Source: Bradyrhizobium murdochi
Lineage (GTDB): Bacteria; Pseudomonadota; Alphaproteobacteria; Rhizobiales; Xanthobacteraceae
Assembly: GCF_000472965.1 (NCBI RefSeq)
Contig: NZ_AXAU01000004.1
Coordinates: 75,414-139,413, forward strand
Reading direction: 5' to 3'
DNA: 64,000 nt
Shown: positions 1 to 9,692 of the stretch, piece by piece
How positions within the stretch are numbered: the first letter of the stretch is position 1
How the letters are laid out: each line of letters starts with the position of its first letter
Translations under genes and position numbers: made by a program
The notes under the pieces: model-generated
Database searches by the model: none
The model's input: only the letters and a program-made list of their open reading frames with translations
Told to the model about the DNA's origin: nothing

Positions 1-984
1 TGCCTTCGACCTCGCCATATTCGTCGACGACGAGCGCGAAGTGGGTTTTGCGGCGGCGGAACGCCTTCAACTGTTCGGACAGGGGCCGCATCTCCGGCAC
101 GAACCAGGGCGGCAGCATGATGGCCGAAACGTCGATGCGAGAGGTGTCGCCTTCGGACGCACGGATCGCGCGCAGCAGGTCCTTGGCGTGCAGCACGCCG
201 ATGATGTTCTCCGTCTTGTCGCGCCACAGGGGAATGCGCGTGTACTCGGTGGCCAGCACCTCGCGCACCAGTTCGTCCGGCGGCAGGTCGGCATTGATCA
301 TCACCATCGCGGTGCGGTGCACCATGACATCAGATACCGCGAGATCGCCGAAGCGGAAGACATTGTGGATGTACTCGGCCTCGCCGCTTTCGATGCCGCC
401 GTGCACGGCGGATTCCTCCACCAGCCCCTCGATTTCGGAATCGGTGAGGATTTCGTGCTGGGAGGATTCCTTGACGCCGAACATGCGCAGGATGCCGCGG
501 GAGGCGGCGTTGAGCAGCCAGTTGAGCGGCCAGAAAACCAGGTAGGACAGATAGAGCGGATAGGCAATCCATTGCGAGACCGGCGTCGGCTGGCGGATCG
601 CAAATGTCTTCGGCACCTGCTCGCCGATCACGATGTGCAGCGAGGAGAACACCAAAAAGCCCGCCAGGAACGAGACGAAGTGCAGCGTGCGTTCCGACAT
701 TCCGAGCGGAACGAGCAGCGGTTCGAGCAGCGCCGAAACGGTGGGCTCGCCGACCCAGCCGAGACCGAGGGAGGCCATGGTGATGCCGAGCTGGCAGCAG
801 GCGAGATAGGCCTCGATATTGCCCATCATGCCATGCAGCAAGTGCGCACCGAAACGGTCCTGCTCGACCATCGCCTTGATGCGGAAGCCGCGGCTCTTGA
901 CCAGCGCAAACTCGGCGGCCACGTAAAACGCGTTGGCGGCGAGCAGCAAGATCGCGAGCAGCAGATTGAGCGCGGTCGAACTCA
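1..984 (-). CDS. CorC/HlyC-type membrane protein (DUF21, CBS pair), 3' end cut off
   Basis: Inner-membrane protein of the hemolysin-C/CorC family, which is linked to divalent cation or magnesium/cobalt efflux; the substrate here is unknown. The ATG at 984 begins MSSTALNLLLAILLLAANAF, a hydrophobic first helix, followed by the typical EFALVKSR and LGWVGEP segments of a DUF21 domain. After the last helix comes a cytoplasmic part with ESAVHGGIESGE and VMVHRTAMVMI, the usual entry to the CBS pair. 328 codons are present and reading stays open at base 1, so the C-terminal CorC/HlyC domain lies mostly outside the window. It sits upstream of nothing obvious here; the next gene, aroB, is on the same strand 62 bases away. 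The long plus-strand frame across this region is its shadow. Confidence 0.85.
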
Positions 985-1046
985 TATATTCCTCGTGACG
1001 ACCCCGGCCCCGCGCGACGCTTGCGTCAAGCCGCCCGATAATCCCG

Positions 1047-2189
<1,143 letters not shown>

Positions 2190-2199
2190 GGCGTGACGT

Positions 2200-2817
2200 T
2201 CATCCCTCGGTTGTTGGCTGGGCGGCCGGGGCGCCGGCACACAGCCGGGCGCGCAGGGCCTCGATGCATTCGTCGACGATTCGGTCGTGCGGCACGTCGC
2301 GAGACAGAATGGTCACGTCAGCGCTCCGGTAGACCGGCTCGCGCGCTTCGAGCAGACGGCTGACGGTGGCAGTCGGATCCTCGGTCTGCAACAGCGGCCG
2401 GTCGGCGCGACGCCTCACGCGCTTCATGATGACGTCGACGTCCGCCTTGAGCCAGATCGAGACCGCCTTGTCGCGGATGCGGTTGCGGGTCTCCTCGCGC
2501 ATGAAGGCGCCGCCGCCGGTGGCGATCACGGCCGGCCCGCTATCGAGCAGCCGCGCAATCACCCGCGCCTCGCCGTCCCGGAAATGCGGCTCGCCGTGGG
2601 TTTCGAAAATATCCGGAATCGACATCCCGGCGGCCGCCTCGATCTCGATATCGGCGTCGAGAAATGGCAGCCGCAGCCGCGCCGCCAAGCGGCGGCCGAT
2701 GGTCGATTTGCCTGCCCCCATCATGCCAACCAGCACAACCGAACGCCGTGCCAGGGCCGACGTAATGTCGGCCTCCTGGGGGGCGCTCGCCTGGGCCGGT
2801 GCGACGGTCTCGGACAT
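2200..2817 (-). CDS. aroK: Shikimate kinase
   Basis: Phosphorylates shikimate with ATP, the fifth step of the chorismate pathway. 205 aa from the ATG at 2817. The P-loop GMMGAGKST is at residues 31-39, the shikimate-binding LDADIEIE near 53-60, and the GGGAF Walker-B-like segment at 101-105. The roughly 25-residue tail ahead of the P-loop is longer than in the E. coli enzyme but common in rhizobia. An ATG 29 codons further upstream exists but adds basic low-complexity sequence, so I reject it. The aroB start follows 10 bases after its stop. Confidence 0.96.
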   Translation of the reverse strand: MSETVAPAQASAPQEADITSALARRSVVLVGMMGAGKSTIGRRLAARLRLPFLDADIEIEAAAGMSIPDIFETHGEPHFRDGEARVIARLLDSGPAVIATGGGAFMREETRNRIRDKAVSIWLKADVDVIMKRVRRRADRPLLQTEDPTATVSRLLEAREPVYRSADVTILSRDVPHDRIVDECIEALRARLCAGAPAAQPTTEG

Positions 2818-2960
2818 CAAAAAACTCTGTGGTTTTGCGGATTTCCACCGCTTCGCGACACCTATACTACCCCCTTTGACGCCGTTGCCAGAGACTCTTG
2901 CCACGGGGAAGGGAACATGTTGGATGATTTCATTGGTTAATTCGCCGCCCTGAGCCCCCT

Positions 2961-3107
2961 ATGCCCAGCTTGTTCCGCTTTCTGACGGTCGTCGGCGTGA
3001 TAGCCGGGGTGATCTATGGCGTGATTTTCGCGCTGGCGAATTTCGTCAATCCAAGCCCCCGGGAAATGACGGTTACGATCCCCCCAGACAAGTTCCTCAA
3101 GAAATAG
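2961..3107 (+). CDS. Small single-pass membrane protein, 48 aa, function unknown
   Basis: A short open frame between divergent aroK and xerD. It encodes MPSLFRFLTVVGVIAGVIYG followed by more hydrophobic residues, one clear membrane helix at residues 5-27, then a polar tail ending DKFLKK. Its composition is normal for a small inner-membrane protein with the tail on one face. I recall comparable small proteins at this locus in related rhizobia, but I cannot verify that here. It ends 69 bases before xerD on the same strand and may share its transcript. No function can be assigned. Confidence 0.6.
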   Translation: MPSLFRFLTVVGVIAGVIYGVIFALANFVNPSPREMTVTIPPDKFLKK

Positions 3108-3176
3108 CCGCTATCGTCTGTTTTGTGGATGAGAAACGAACTCGAGACACCTCCGTGACGGAGATGGCGGAGGGCA

Positions 3177-4142
3177 ATGCGTTCCAGTAAGACGGCCTCA
3201 GATGCGAAACTGATCAACCTGTTCCTCGACATGCTCGCTGCGGAACAGGGGGCGGGAGACAATACGCTCGACGCCTATCGGCGCGACCTCACCGATTTCT
3301 CCGAATTTCTTGGGCAAGCCGGCCAGAACTTTACCCGTGCCGGGACCGACGTGCTGCGCGACTACCTCGCCGATCTCGACACCCGCGGCTTCAAATCCTC
3401 CAGCGTGGCGCGGCGGCTGTCGGCGATGCGGCATCTGTTCCGCTTCCTGCTTAGCGAGCGCATCCGCACCGATGATCCGGCGGCGATCCTGTCCGGCCCG
3501 AAGCGCGGCCGCGGGCTGCCGAAGGTGCTGTCGATATCGGATGTCGACCGCATGCTGACGCGGGCCAAGGAATTGACCGAGGCCGAGAACGCCTCGCCAC
3601 AGCAGCGGCTGCGCGCGATGCGGCTGTATTGCCTGCTGGAAGTCCTCTACGCCACGGGCTTGCGCGTCTCGGAGCTGGTGGCGCTGCCGTTATCGGCCGC
3701 GCGGCGCGATGCCCGCATGATCATGGTGCGCGGCAAGGGCAACAAGGAGCGGCTGGTGCCGCTCAACGAAGCCTCGCGGCAGGCAATGGCCGATTATCTC
3801 GCCGCGATGGAGGCGCTCAGGCCCGAGAAGAAGAAAAACGCCGTTGTATCGAAGTGGCTGTTTCCCTCCTTCGGCGAGAGCGGCCATCTGACGCGCCAGC
3901 ACTTTGCGCGCGACTTGAAGGAACTGGCGGCGGCGTCAGGCCTCGCGCCGCGGCTGGTCTCGCCGCACGTGCTGCGCCACGCCTTTGCCAGCCATCTGCT
4001 GCATAACGGCGCGGACCTGCGCATCGTGCAGACCCTGCTCGGCCATACCGACATCTCGACCACGCAGATCTATACTCATGTGGTCGAGGAACGGCTGAAG
4101 AGCCTGGTGCGCGACCTGCACCCATTGGCGGAGAAGCCGTAG
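3177..4142 (+). CDS. xerD: Tyrosine recombinase XerD
   Basis: Site-specific recombinase that, with XerC, resolves chromosome dimers at dif. 321 aa with an N-terminal SAM-like core-binding domain (residues 10-100) and a C-terminal catalytic domain. All catalytic residues are visible: Arg163 (ATGLRVSEL), Lys187 ([11 protein letters not shown]), His264 and Arg267 ([10 protein letters not shown]), His290 (LLGHTDIS) and the nucleophile Tyr299 (TTQIYTHV). A GGAGG element lies a few bases ahead of the ATG at 3177. The position beside aroK-aroB and accA is the usual chromosomal one, so this is the housekeeping XerD and not a phage integrase. I see no attachment site or integrated element beside it. 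Confidence 0.95.
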   Translation: MRSSKTASDAKLINLFLDMLAAEQGAGDNTLDAYRRDLTDFSEFLGQAGQNFTRAGTDVLRDYLADLDTRGFKSSSVARRLSAMRHLFRFLLSERIRTDDPAAILSGPKRGRGLPKVLSISDVDRMLTRAKELTEAENASPQQRLRAMRLYCLLEVLYATGLRVSELVALPLSAARRDARMIMVRGKGNKERLVPLNEASRQAMADYLAAMEALRPEKKKNAVVSKWLFPSFGESGHLTRQHFARDLKELAAASGLAPRLVSPHVLRHAFASHLLHNGADLRIVQTLLGHTDISTTQIYTHVVEERLKSLVRDLHPLAEKP

Positions 4143-4145
4143 TCG

Positions 4146-4165
4146 TCCCTGCTTTCTCGCAGGGA
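4146..4165. terminator. Hairpin after xerD, terminator-like or partial palindromic repeat
   Basis: TCCCTGC and GCAGGGA form a 7-bp stem around a six-base loop, starting 4 bases after the xerD stop. The arm sequence matches one end of the double-hairpin repeats at 28557, 28994, 35542, 44826 and 58858, so it may be a solo copy of that element doing terminator duty. There is no long T run after it. Confidence 0.5.
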
Positions 4166-4368
4166 TGACAGGTAGATGAACTTCCTGCCTTGACTTCCGC
4201 GGCTTCTCCCCCGAAACAGCCATCCCGCCCGCGGCCTTGTTTGGCGCGCTTTCGGCAAACCGGCTTATCCGGACCGAGATATGCGCTAAATCATTGAATA
4301 TGCGTGCTTTCTTGAGGTGAATCGAAAACCGCTTCGTCTCACAGCGCGTTGTTACCTATATTGTCTTG

Positions 4369-5331
4369 ATGCCGGAACAGATGCGCAGCTATCTCGACTT
4401 CGAAAAACCAGTCGCCGAACTCGAGTCCAAGATCGACGAATTGCGCGCGCTGGCGGCGTCCGGCAGCGACATCGGCGACGAGATTGCGCGCATTGAGGAC
4501 AAGGCGTCCCAAGCGCTGGCCGATCTCTACGCCAATTTGACGCCGTGGCAGAAGACGCTGGTGGCGCGCCATCCGCAGCGCCCGCATTTCACCGATTTCG
4601 TCAACGCGCTGATCACGGACTTCACGCCGATGGCGGGCGACCGCAAATTCGGCGAGGACGAGGCTCTGATGGGTGGCTTCGGCCGCTTCCGCGGCGAGAG
4701 CATCTGCGTTGTCGGCCAGGAAAAGGGCGCCTCGACCGAGGGCCGCATCAAGCACAATTTCGGCATGGCCCGGCCTGAAGGCTATCGCAAGGCCGTGCGG
4801 CTGATGGAGCTGGCCGATCGTTTCGGCATTCCCGTGCTGTCGATCGTCGATTCCGCCGGCGCCTATCCTGGCATCGGCGCGGAGGAACGCGGCCAGGCGG
4901 AAGCGATCGCGCGCTCCACCGACGCCTGCCTGTCGCTCGGCGTACCCAATGTCGCAATCGTCACCGGCGAAGGCATGTCCGGCGGCGCGATCGCCATCAC
5001 CACCGCGAACAAGGTCTTGATGTTCGAACACGCGATCTACAGCGTGATTTCGCCGGAGGCGGCCTCCTCGATCCTGTGGCGCGACGGCACCAAGGCGCAG
5101 GAAGCTGCCACCAGCATGAAGATCACCGCGCAGGACATGCTGCGATTCGGCGTGATCGACCAGATCCTGAAAGAGCCCGCCGGTGGCGCCCATCGCGATC
5201 CGGCCGCCATGATCTCGGCCACCGGCGATGCCATCGCGGAGGCCTTCAACGACCTCCGCAATCTCGACTCGGATGCTGTCCGCCGGCATCGGCGGCAGAA
5301 ATTCCTCGATATCGGCCGCAAGCTCGGCTGA
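4369..5331 (+). CDS. accA: Acetyl-CoA carboxylase carboxyltransferase subunit alpha
   Basis: With AccD it transfers the carboxyl group from biotin-BCCP to acetyl-CoA, giving malonyl-CoA for fatty acid synthesis. 320 aa from the ATG at 4369; a TTG directly before it could also be read but adds only one residue. The N-terminal helix carries DFEKPVAELESKIDELR, the central crotonase-like fold has GRIKHNFGMARPEGYRKA, DSAGAYPGIGAEERGQAEAI and GEGMSGGAIAI, and the end has the SPEAASSILWRD motif, all typical of AccA. Monocistronic appearance: 226 bases separate it from xerD and about 290 from the next gene. Confidence 0.97.
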   Translation: MPEQMRSYLDFEKPVAELESKIDELRALAASGSDIGDEIARIEDKASQALADLYANLTPWQKTLVARHPQRPHFTDFVNALITDFTPMAGDRKFGEDEALMGGFGRFRGESICVVGQEKGASTEGRIKHNFGMARPEGYRKAVRLMELADRFGIPVLSIVDSAGAYPGIGAEERGQAEAIARSTDACLSLGVPNVAIVTGEGMSGGAIAITTANKVLMFEHAIYSVISPEAASSILWRDGTKAQEAATSMKITAQDMLRFGVIDQILKEPAGGAHRDPAAMISATGDAIAEAFNDLRNLDSDAVRRHRRQKFLDIGRKLG

Positions 5332-5622
5332 TCGCTTCGTCCCTATCTACCCTGCCTTGGTAGGGTCGGCCGGCCTACTCGCTCCAAATATTAACGACCT
5401 CTAAACGGCCATTATTTTCGCCAGCGCGCATGATTCGGCCGCAATTAGGCCCCGAGCCCGGTCTTTAGTTTCTGTTGACCATGCCTGCCGCAGCATCCGC
5501 TGGACGGCCCCGTTTGGGTTGCGGCGCAGGGGGGCAATGGGTAATATTTTAGACAATGGCTTCAGGGCATGTCGCTGTTGATTTGGGGTGCGAGAATGCC
5601 CGGTGGGTGTGGAGCTTAGCCT

Positions 5623-7122
5623 TTGACTAACCGCTCGCTGGTTCGCGCGCTCGTCACGTCGGCTGTCCTCGTGGGCGCAGGCGTGTTGATGGCCGGCTGC
5701 AACAGTGACGGCATCTCGCTGGCCAACAACGCCAAGGCCAACCAGCCAGTCCCGCCAAAACTGATCGCCGACATGACGGCGAAGGACATGGACCTGCAGT
5801 CTCCGATCCTGGTCCGGCTGTTCAAGCAGGAAGCTGAACTGGAGATCTGGAAGCAGGACCGCTCCGGCCGTTTCGCGCTATTGAAGACCTACCCGATCTG
5901 CCGCTGGTCGGGCGATCTCGGCCCAAAGGTTCGCGAAGGCGACCGCCAGGCGCCGGAAGGCTTCTACTCGATCTCGCCGGCGCAGATGAACCCGCAGTCG
6001 GCCTATTACCTCTCCTTCAACACCGGCTATCCCAATGCGTTCGACAAAGCATTGGGACGTACCGGCTCGCAGTTGATGGTGCATGGCGACTGCTCCTCGC
6101 GCGGCTGCTACGCGATGACCGACGAGCAGATCGCGGAAATCTATTCGCTGGGCCGCGAATCCTTCTTTGGCGGCCAGAAGTCGTTCCAATTGCAGGCCTA
6201 TCCGTTCCGGATGACGCCGGCCAATATGGCCAAGCACCGCAACAATCCGCACATGCCGTTCTGGAAAATGATCAAGGAAGGCAATGATCATTTCGAGGTG
6301 ACGCGGCAGGAGCCGAAGGTCGATTTCTGCGAAAAGAAATACGTGTTCGACGCGGCCAAGCCGCCGAACGCGACCAAGGACCCGGTATTCGAGGCGTCTT
6401 CCAAGTGCCCGGTCTATGTGATCCCCGATGAAATCGCCGACGCCGTGCGCGAGAAGCAGGCCACCGATATTGCGGAGACCGCGCGACTGATCGCAAAGGG
6501 AACGCCGGTGGCGCGGATCAACACCGGTATCGACGGCGGCATGCACAGGGTGTTCGCCGCCAGCGTGCCCGAAGGCAGCACCGGGCTTTCGGAGCCTGGC
6601 GACGGCTCGACCCTGTCGCTGATGGCGCGGGCGCCAGGCACCGTTCCCTCCCACGTCAATCCGCCGAAAGCTCCAGCTCCGTCTGAAAACCTGCTGAAGG
6701 GTCCGCCGGAGCAGCCGAAACTGGCCGCAGTACCGGCTGCTGCTCCTGCCGCTGCTCCTGCCTCTGCCCCAGCTTCGACGCGGGTCGCCAATGCCGCGCC
6801 GGCGACTGAGCAGAATGACGGTTTCTTCTCCAGCCTCGCCCGTAAGGTTGGCCTGGGCGGCGCAGCCGACGCCACCGCCAGCACGCCACCGTCCAAGCCG
6901 AAGGCGGCGACCGAGGCCAAGCAGCAGCCGCGTCCTGAAGCCGCTGCGCCGAAGACGACGGCAGCGAAGCCCGACGTCAAACATGCCGCCGCCAGCCGCC
7001 CGCCGCTGAAACCATCGGTGTCGGATGCTCCGGCCGCTGCCGCCAAGGACAATCAGGTCGCAGGCTCCGCGCCGATCGTGTCCACAAACTCCTTCGATAG
7101 CCGCTTCGGCGCGGTGAAGTAG
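5623..7122 (+). CDS. Lipoprotein L,D-transpeptidase (YkuD/YafK type) with low-complexity tail
   Basis: Likely cross-links peptidoglycan or anchors proteins to it. The start is a TTG at 5623 with GGAG 8 bases upstream; an in-frame TAG two codons before rules out an earlier start. A lipobox VLMAGC places the lipidated Cys at residue 26, after a hydrophobic signal. The YkuD motif HGDCSSRGC holds His154 and the catalytic Cys162, as in the YafK branch. From about residue 335 the protein becomes an Ala/Pro/Lys-rich tail of about 160 residues, an unusual extension that may span the periplasm or bind the wall. The catalytic domain ends near residue 290. About 290 bases upstream hold no gene I recognise. 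Confidence 0.85.
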   Translation: MTNRSLVRALVTSAVLVGAGVLMAGCNSDGISLANNAKANQPVPPKLIADMTAKDMDLQSPILVRLFKQEAELEIWKQDRSGRFALLKTYPICRWSGDLGPKVREGDRQAPEGFYSISPAQMNPQSAYYLSFNTGYPNAFDKALGRTGSQLMVHGDCSSRGCYAMTDEQIAEIYSLGRESFFGGQKSFQLQAYPFRMTPANMAKHRNNPHMPFWKMIKEGNDHFEVTRQEPKVDFCEKKYVFDAAKPPNATKDPVFEASSKCPVYVIPDEIADAVREKQATDIAETARLIAKGTPVARINTGIDGGMHRVFAASVPEGSTGLSEPGDGSTLSLMARAPGTVPSHVNPPKAPAPSENLLKGPPEQPKLAAVPAAAPAAAPASAPASTRVANAAPATEQNDGFFSSLARKVGLGGAADATASTPPSKPKAATEAKQQPRPEAAAPKTTAAKPDVKHAAASRPPLKPSVSDAPAAAAKDNQVAGSAPIVSTNSFDSRFGAVK

Positions 7123-7172
7123 GCGCCGCAACACTTTCATAGCCGTCGACGCCGGCGCGCCTTCGGCGAACG

Positions 7173-7874
7173 CTACGGGGCGAGATACCGCAATAGTTCC
7201 GGATCGCTCCGCACCTCGCCAGCAGCGCCTTGCAGCGCCACTCTGCCGCGATCGAGCACATAGGCGTAATCGGCGACGCGCAGCGCGAGATCGAGATGCT
7301 GCTCGACGATGACGACCGCGATCTGCTTGGCCAACTCGATGAGCCGCTCGGTGATCTCCTCGATCACACCGACCCACACGCCTTCGGTCGGCTCGTCCAG
7401 CAACAGCAATTTGGGATCGCCAAGCATCGCGCGTCCGATCGCCAGCATCTTGCGCTCGCCGCCCGATAGCGTGCCGGCCGGCTGGTCGAGCCGCTGCCCG
7501 AGCTTCGGGAAGATGGTCAGGATCCGATCGACCGCCGCCGGATCAACGTTGAACAGCGAGCCGACTGCGAGATTGTCGCGCACCGAGAGCCGAGCGAACA
7601 CGGAATGCTCCTGCGGCACGTAGCCGATGCCCGAGCGGACCCGCTCCTCGGTCCGGCGCCGGGTGATGTCACGGCCGTCGAAAAACAATTCACCCTTCGG
7701 GCTCGCAAGCTCGCCGACGATCGTCTTCATCAGCGTGGTCTTGCCGGCTCCGTTGCGGCCGAGCACCGCGACGCCGCCGCGCCAGGGAATGCTGATGTTG
7801 ACATCGAACAGGACCTGGCTGCGGCCATAGCCGGCTTCGAGATGCCGTATATCGAGAAATGTCTGTTCAGGCAC
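7173..7874 (-). CDS. Branched-chain/urea-type ABC importer, second ATPase (LivF/UrtE-like)
   Basis: One of two ATPases powering the importer encoded by the next four genes. 233 aa from a GTG at 7874, giving VPEQTFLDIRHLEAGYG; an ATG 23 codons further upstream would add sequence encoded inside the neighbouring ATPase gene. Walker A GRNGAGKTT is at residues 39-47, the signature LSGGERKMLAIGRAM near 137, Walker B LLLLDEPTEG after it. The D-loop region reads GVWVGVIEEI, unlike the usual GLAP sequence of LivF. The start overlaps the end of the first ATPase by 8 bases, so translation is coupled. It is the last gene of the amide cluster. Confidence 0.9.
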   Translation of the reverse strand: MPEQTFLDIRHLEAGYGRSQVLFDVNISIPWRGGVAVLGRNGAGKTTLMKTIVGELASPKGELFFDGRDITRRRTEERVRSGIGYVPQEHSVFARLSVRDNLAVGSLFNVDPAAVDRILTIFPKLGQRLDQPAGTLSGGERKMLAIGRAMLGDPKLLLLDEPTEGVWVGVIEEITERLIELAKQIAVVIVEQHLDLALRVADYAYVLDRGRVALQGAAGEVRSDPELLRYLAP

Positions 7875-8601
7875 GACGCAGATAAATCTCCTGGACGCTC
7901 TTGTTGGCCTGGATCTCGGCGACCGTTCCGGACGCGAGCACACGACCCTGATCGATCACGGTCAGGCGGTCGCAGATATCGCGGATGAAATCCAGATCGT
8001 GTTCGACGATCACAAGCGAACAATGCTGCTTGATAGGCTGCAGGAGTTCGCCGGTAACGCGGCGCTCTTCCAGGCTCATGCCGCCGGTCGGTTCGTCCAG
8101 CAGCAGCAGCCGCGGCTTGGCTGCGAGCGCCATAGCGATTTCCAGCCATTGCTGCTGCCCGTGCGACAGCGCCGCGGCAGCGTCATGCGCGTGATCGGCG
8201 AGGCGGAACTGGCTCAGCATCCTCATTACCTGATCGTGCAGCACGCCGCGCGTGCGAGAGAACACCAGATCGAACAGCGACGATTGCGCCTGTAGAGCCA
8301 GCAGGATGTTGTCGTAAAGCGTCAGTGTCGGCAGCACGCTGGTGATCTGGAATTTCAGGCTCATGCCGGCGCGGGCTCGCTCGGTCGGTGACAACAGGGT
8401 GATATCGCGGTTGACGAAGCTGACCTTGCCTTGGGTCGGCATCTCGGCGCCTGCGACGCACTTCATCAGGGTGCTTTTTCCCGAGCCGTTCGGCCCGATC
8501 AGGCCGTGAAACTCGTTCTCCCCTACCGTCAGCGCTGCACCGTCGAGCGCGGTAAGCTTGCCAAATACCTTGACGATACCAGTCGCCTCAAGGAGCGGCA
8601 T
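7867..8601 (-). CDS. Branched-chain/urea-type ABC importer, first ATPase (LivG/UrtD-like)
   Basis: Cytoplasmic ATPase of the importer. 244 aa starting MPLLEATGIVKVFGKLTALD. Walker A GPNGSGKST is at residues 36-44, Walker B is LLLLDEPTGGM, and the signature is LSHGQQQWLEIAM. In my recollection LSHGQ-QWLEI is characteristic of the UrtD (urea) and amide branch of this family, whereas LivG usually has LSYGQQRRLEIAR. That points to urea or short amides rather than amino acids as substrate, although this is inference. The gene overlaps the permease upstream by 14 bases and the second ATPase downstream by 8. Confidence 0.92.
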   Translation of the reverse strand: MPLLEATGIVKVFGKLTALDGAALTVGENEFHGLIGPNGSGKSTLMKCVAGAEMPTQGKVSFVNRDITLLSPTERARAGMSLKFQITSVLPTLTLYDNILLALQAQSSLFDLVFSRTRGVLHDQVMRMLSQFRLADHAHDAAAALSHGQQQWLEIAMALAAKPRLLLLDEPTGGMSLEERRVTGELLQPIKQHCSLVIVEHDLDFIRDICDRLTVIDQGRVLASGTVAEIQANKSVQEIYLRRA

Positions 8602-9685
8602 TGCGCTTCTCCTTGCGTGTCACCCCAAAACTGCCTACGCGCTCGCGTTCGCCGAGCACGAAGCTGATCAGCCCGAGCGGGCGGAACAGGATCACCAGCA
8701 GCAGCAACACGCCGAGAAGGATCGGCCAGATGTCGCGATAATTGTCCGACAGCCAGAAGCTGACGCCCTCGATGATGACGGCGCCGATCACCGCACCGAT
8801 CAATGTGCCCGACCCGCCGAATAGAACGTAAAGTACGACCTGCGTCGAGATTACCACGCCTACCATATTGGGCCAGACGAAGCCCTCGTGAAACGCGTAG
8901 AGACTACCTGCAAGGCCTGCAATGGTGCCGCCGGCAGCGAAAACAATCGCCTTCAGGTGTTGCGCCTTGTATCCGAAGAAGGCGATGCGCTGCTCGTTCT
9001 CGCGAAGTCCCGCCAATGCCAAGCCGAACTGCGAGCGCACCAGGAAGCGGCACAGCAGATAGACCACGACCAGAATGCCGAGCGCGAAATAGTAATAGAC
9101 CGGTCCCTCGGTAATATCGTAGCTGCCGAGCGACATCGACGGAATCGAGGGAATGCCGTTCTGTCCACCGAGATAGTACCAGCCGCGCGCCAGGCGGTCG
9201 GCGGCGTAGGATCCGGTCAGGGTACCGAGTGCGACGAAGATCACGCTGGAGGGATGCCGGCCGAGCAGCAGAAAGCCACCGAGCAGCAGCGAGGTGGCGA
9301 GCCCGATCAGTGTTCCTGCCGGCAGCACCAGAAAGATCGAAGTGATCTTGAGGTCGCGCGCCATCAGTGCAACGCCATAACCGGCCGACCCAAAGAACAG
9401 GGCCTGACCGAAGCTCATGATGCCGGCATATCCCCACACCAGATCGAACGAGAGCGCGAACAGGGCGAGGATAATGACACGAGTGGCGAACACCGTGAGA
9501 TAGTCCTGCAGAACCAGCGGCAGGATCAGCGCTGTGATCAGCACCGCCCCTTCCACGATCGGGAGCACCTTTCGTCCCGCCGCCGCTTGTTGCGCCGGCA
9601 ATGCTCGGTCCAAGCCATTGTCAGCCATCGAAACGCCGGGCGCCTGACTCGCCGTTGCGCGAAGGGCCTGCTTTGCTGCACCCAT
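8588..9685 (-). CDS. ABC importer permease, LivM/UrtC-like
   Basis: Inner-membrane permease subunit that pairs with the LivH/UrtB-like protein. 365 aa with about nine hydrophobic segments and the family hallmark FDLVWGYAGIMSFGQALFFGSAGYG near residues 80-104, plus the cytoplasmic loop AGLRENEQRIAFFGY that contacts the ATPase. The first ATG (9685) adds a polar stretch of 19 residues before a second ATG giving MADNGLDRALPAQQ; either may be used. The start lies 7 bases after the stop of the binding-protein gene, and the end overlaps the first ATPase gene by 14 bases. Confidence 0.9.
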   Translation of the reverse strand: MGAAKQALRATASQAPGVSMADNGLDRALPAQQAAAGRKVLPIVEGAVLITALILPLVLQDYLTVFATRVIILALFALSFDLVWGYAGIMSFGQALFFGSAGYGVALMARDLKITSIFLVLPAGTLIGLATSLLLGGFLLLGRHPSSVIFVALGTLTGSYAADRLARGWYYLGGQNGIPSIPSMSLGSYDITEGPVYYYFALGILVVVYLLCRFLVRSQFGLALAGLRENEQRIAFFGYKAQHLKAIVFAAGGTIAGLAGSLYAFHEGFVWPNMVGVVISTQVVLYVLFGGSGTLIGAVIGAVIIEGVSFWLSDNYRDIWPILLGVLLLLVILFRPLGLISFVLGERERVGSFGVTRKEKRNAAP

Positions 9686-9692
9686 CGATCAC

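Noticed and set aside
4143..4368. Possible attL-like site beside xerD
   Set aside because: XerD here is the housekeeping recombinase beside accA. There is no tRNA, repeat pair or phage gene nearby.
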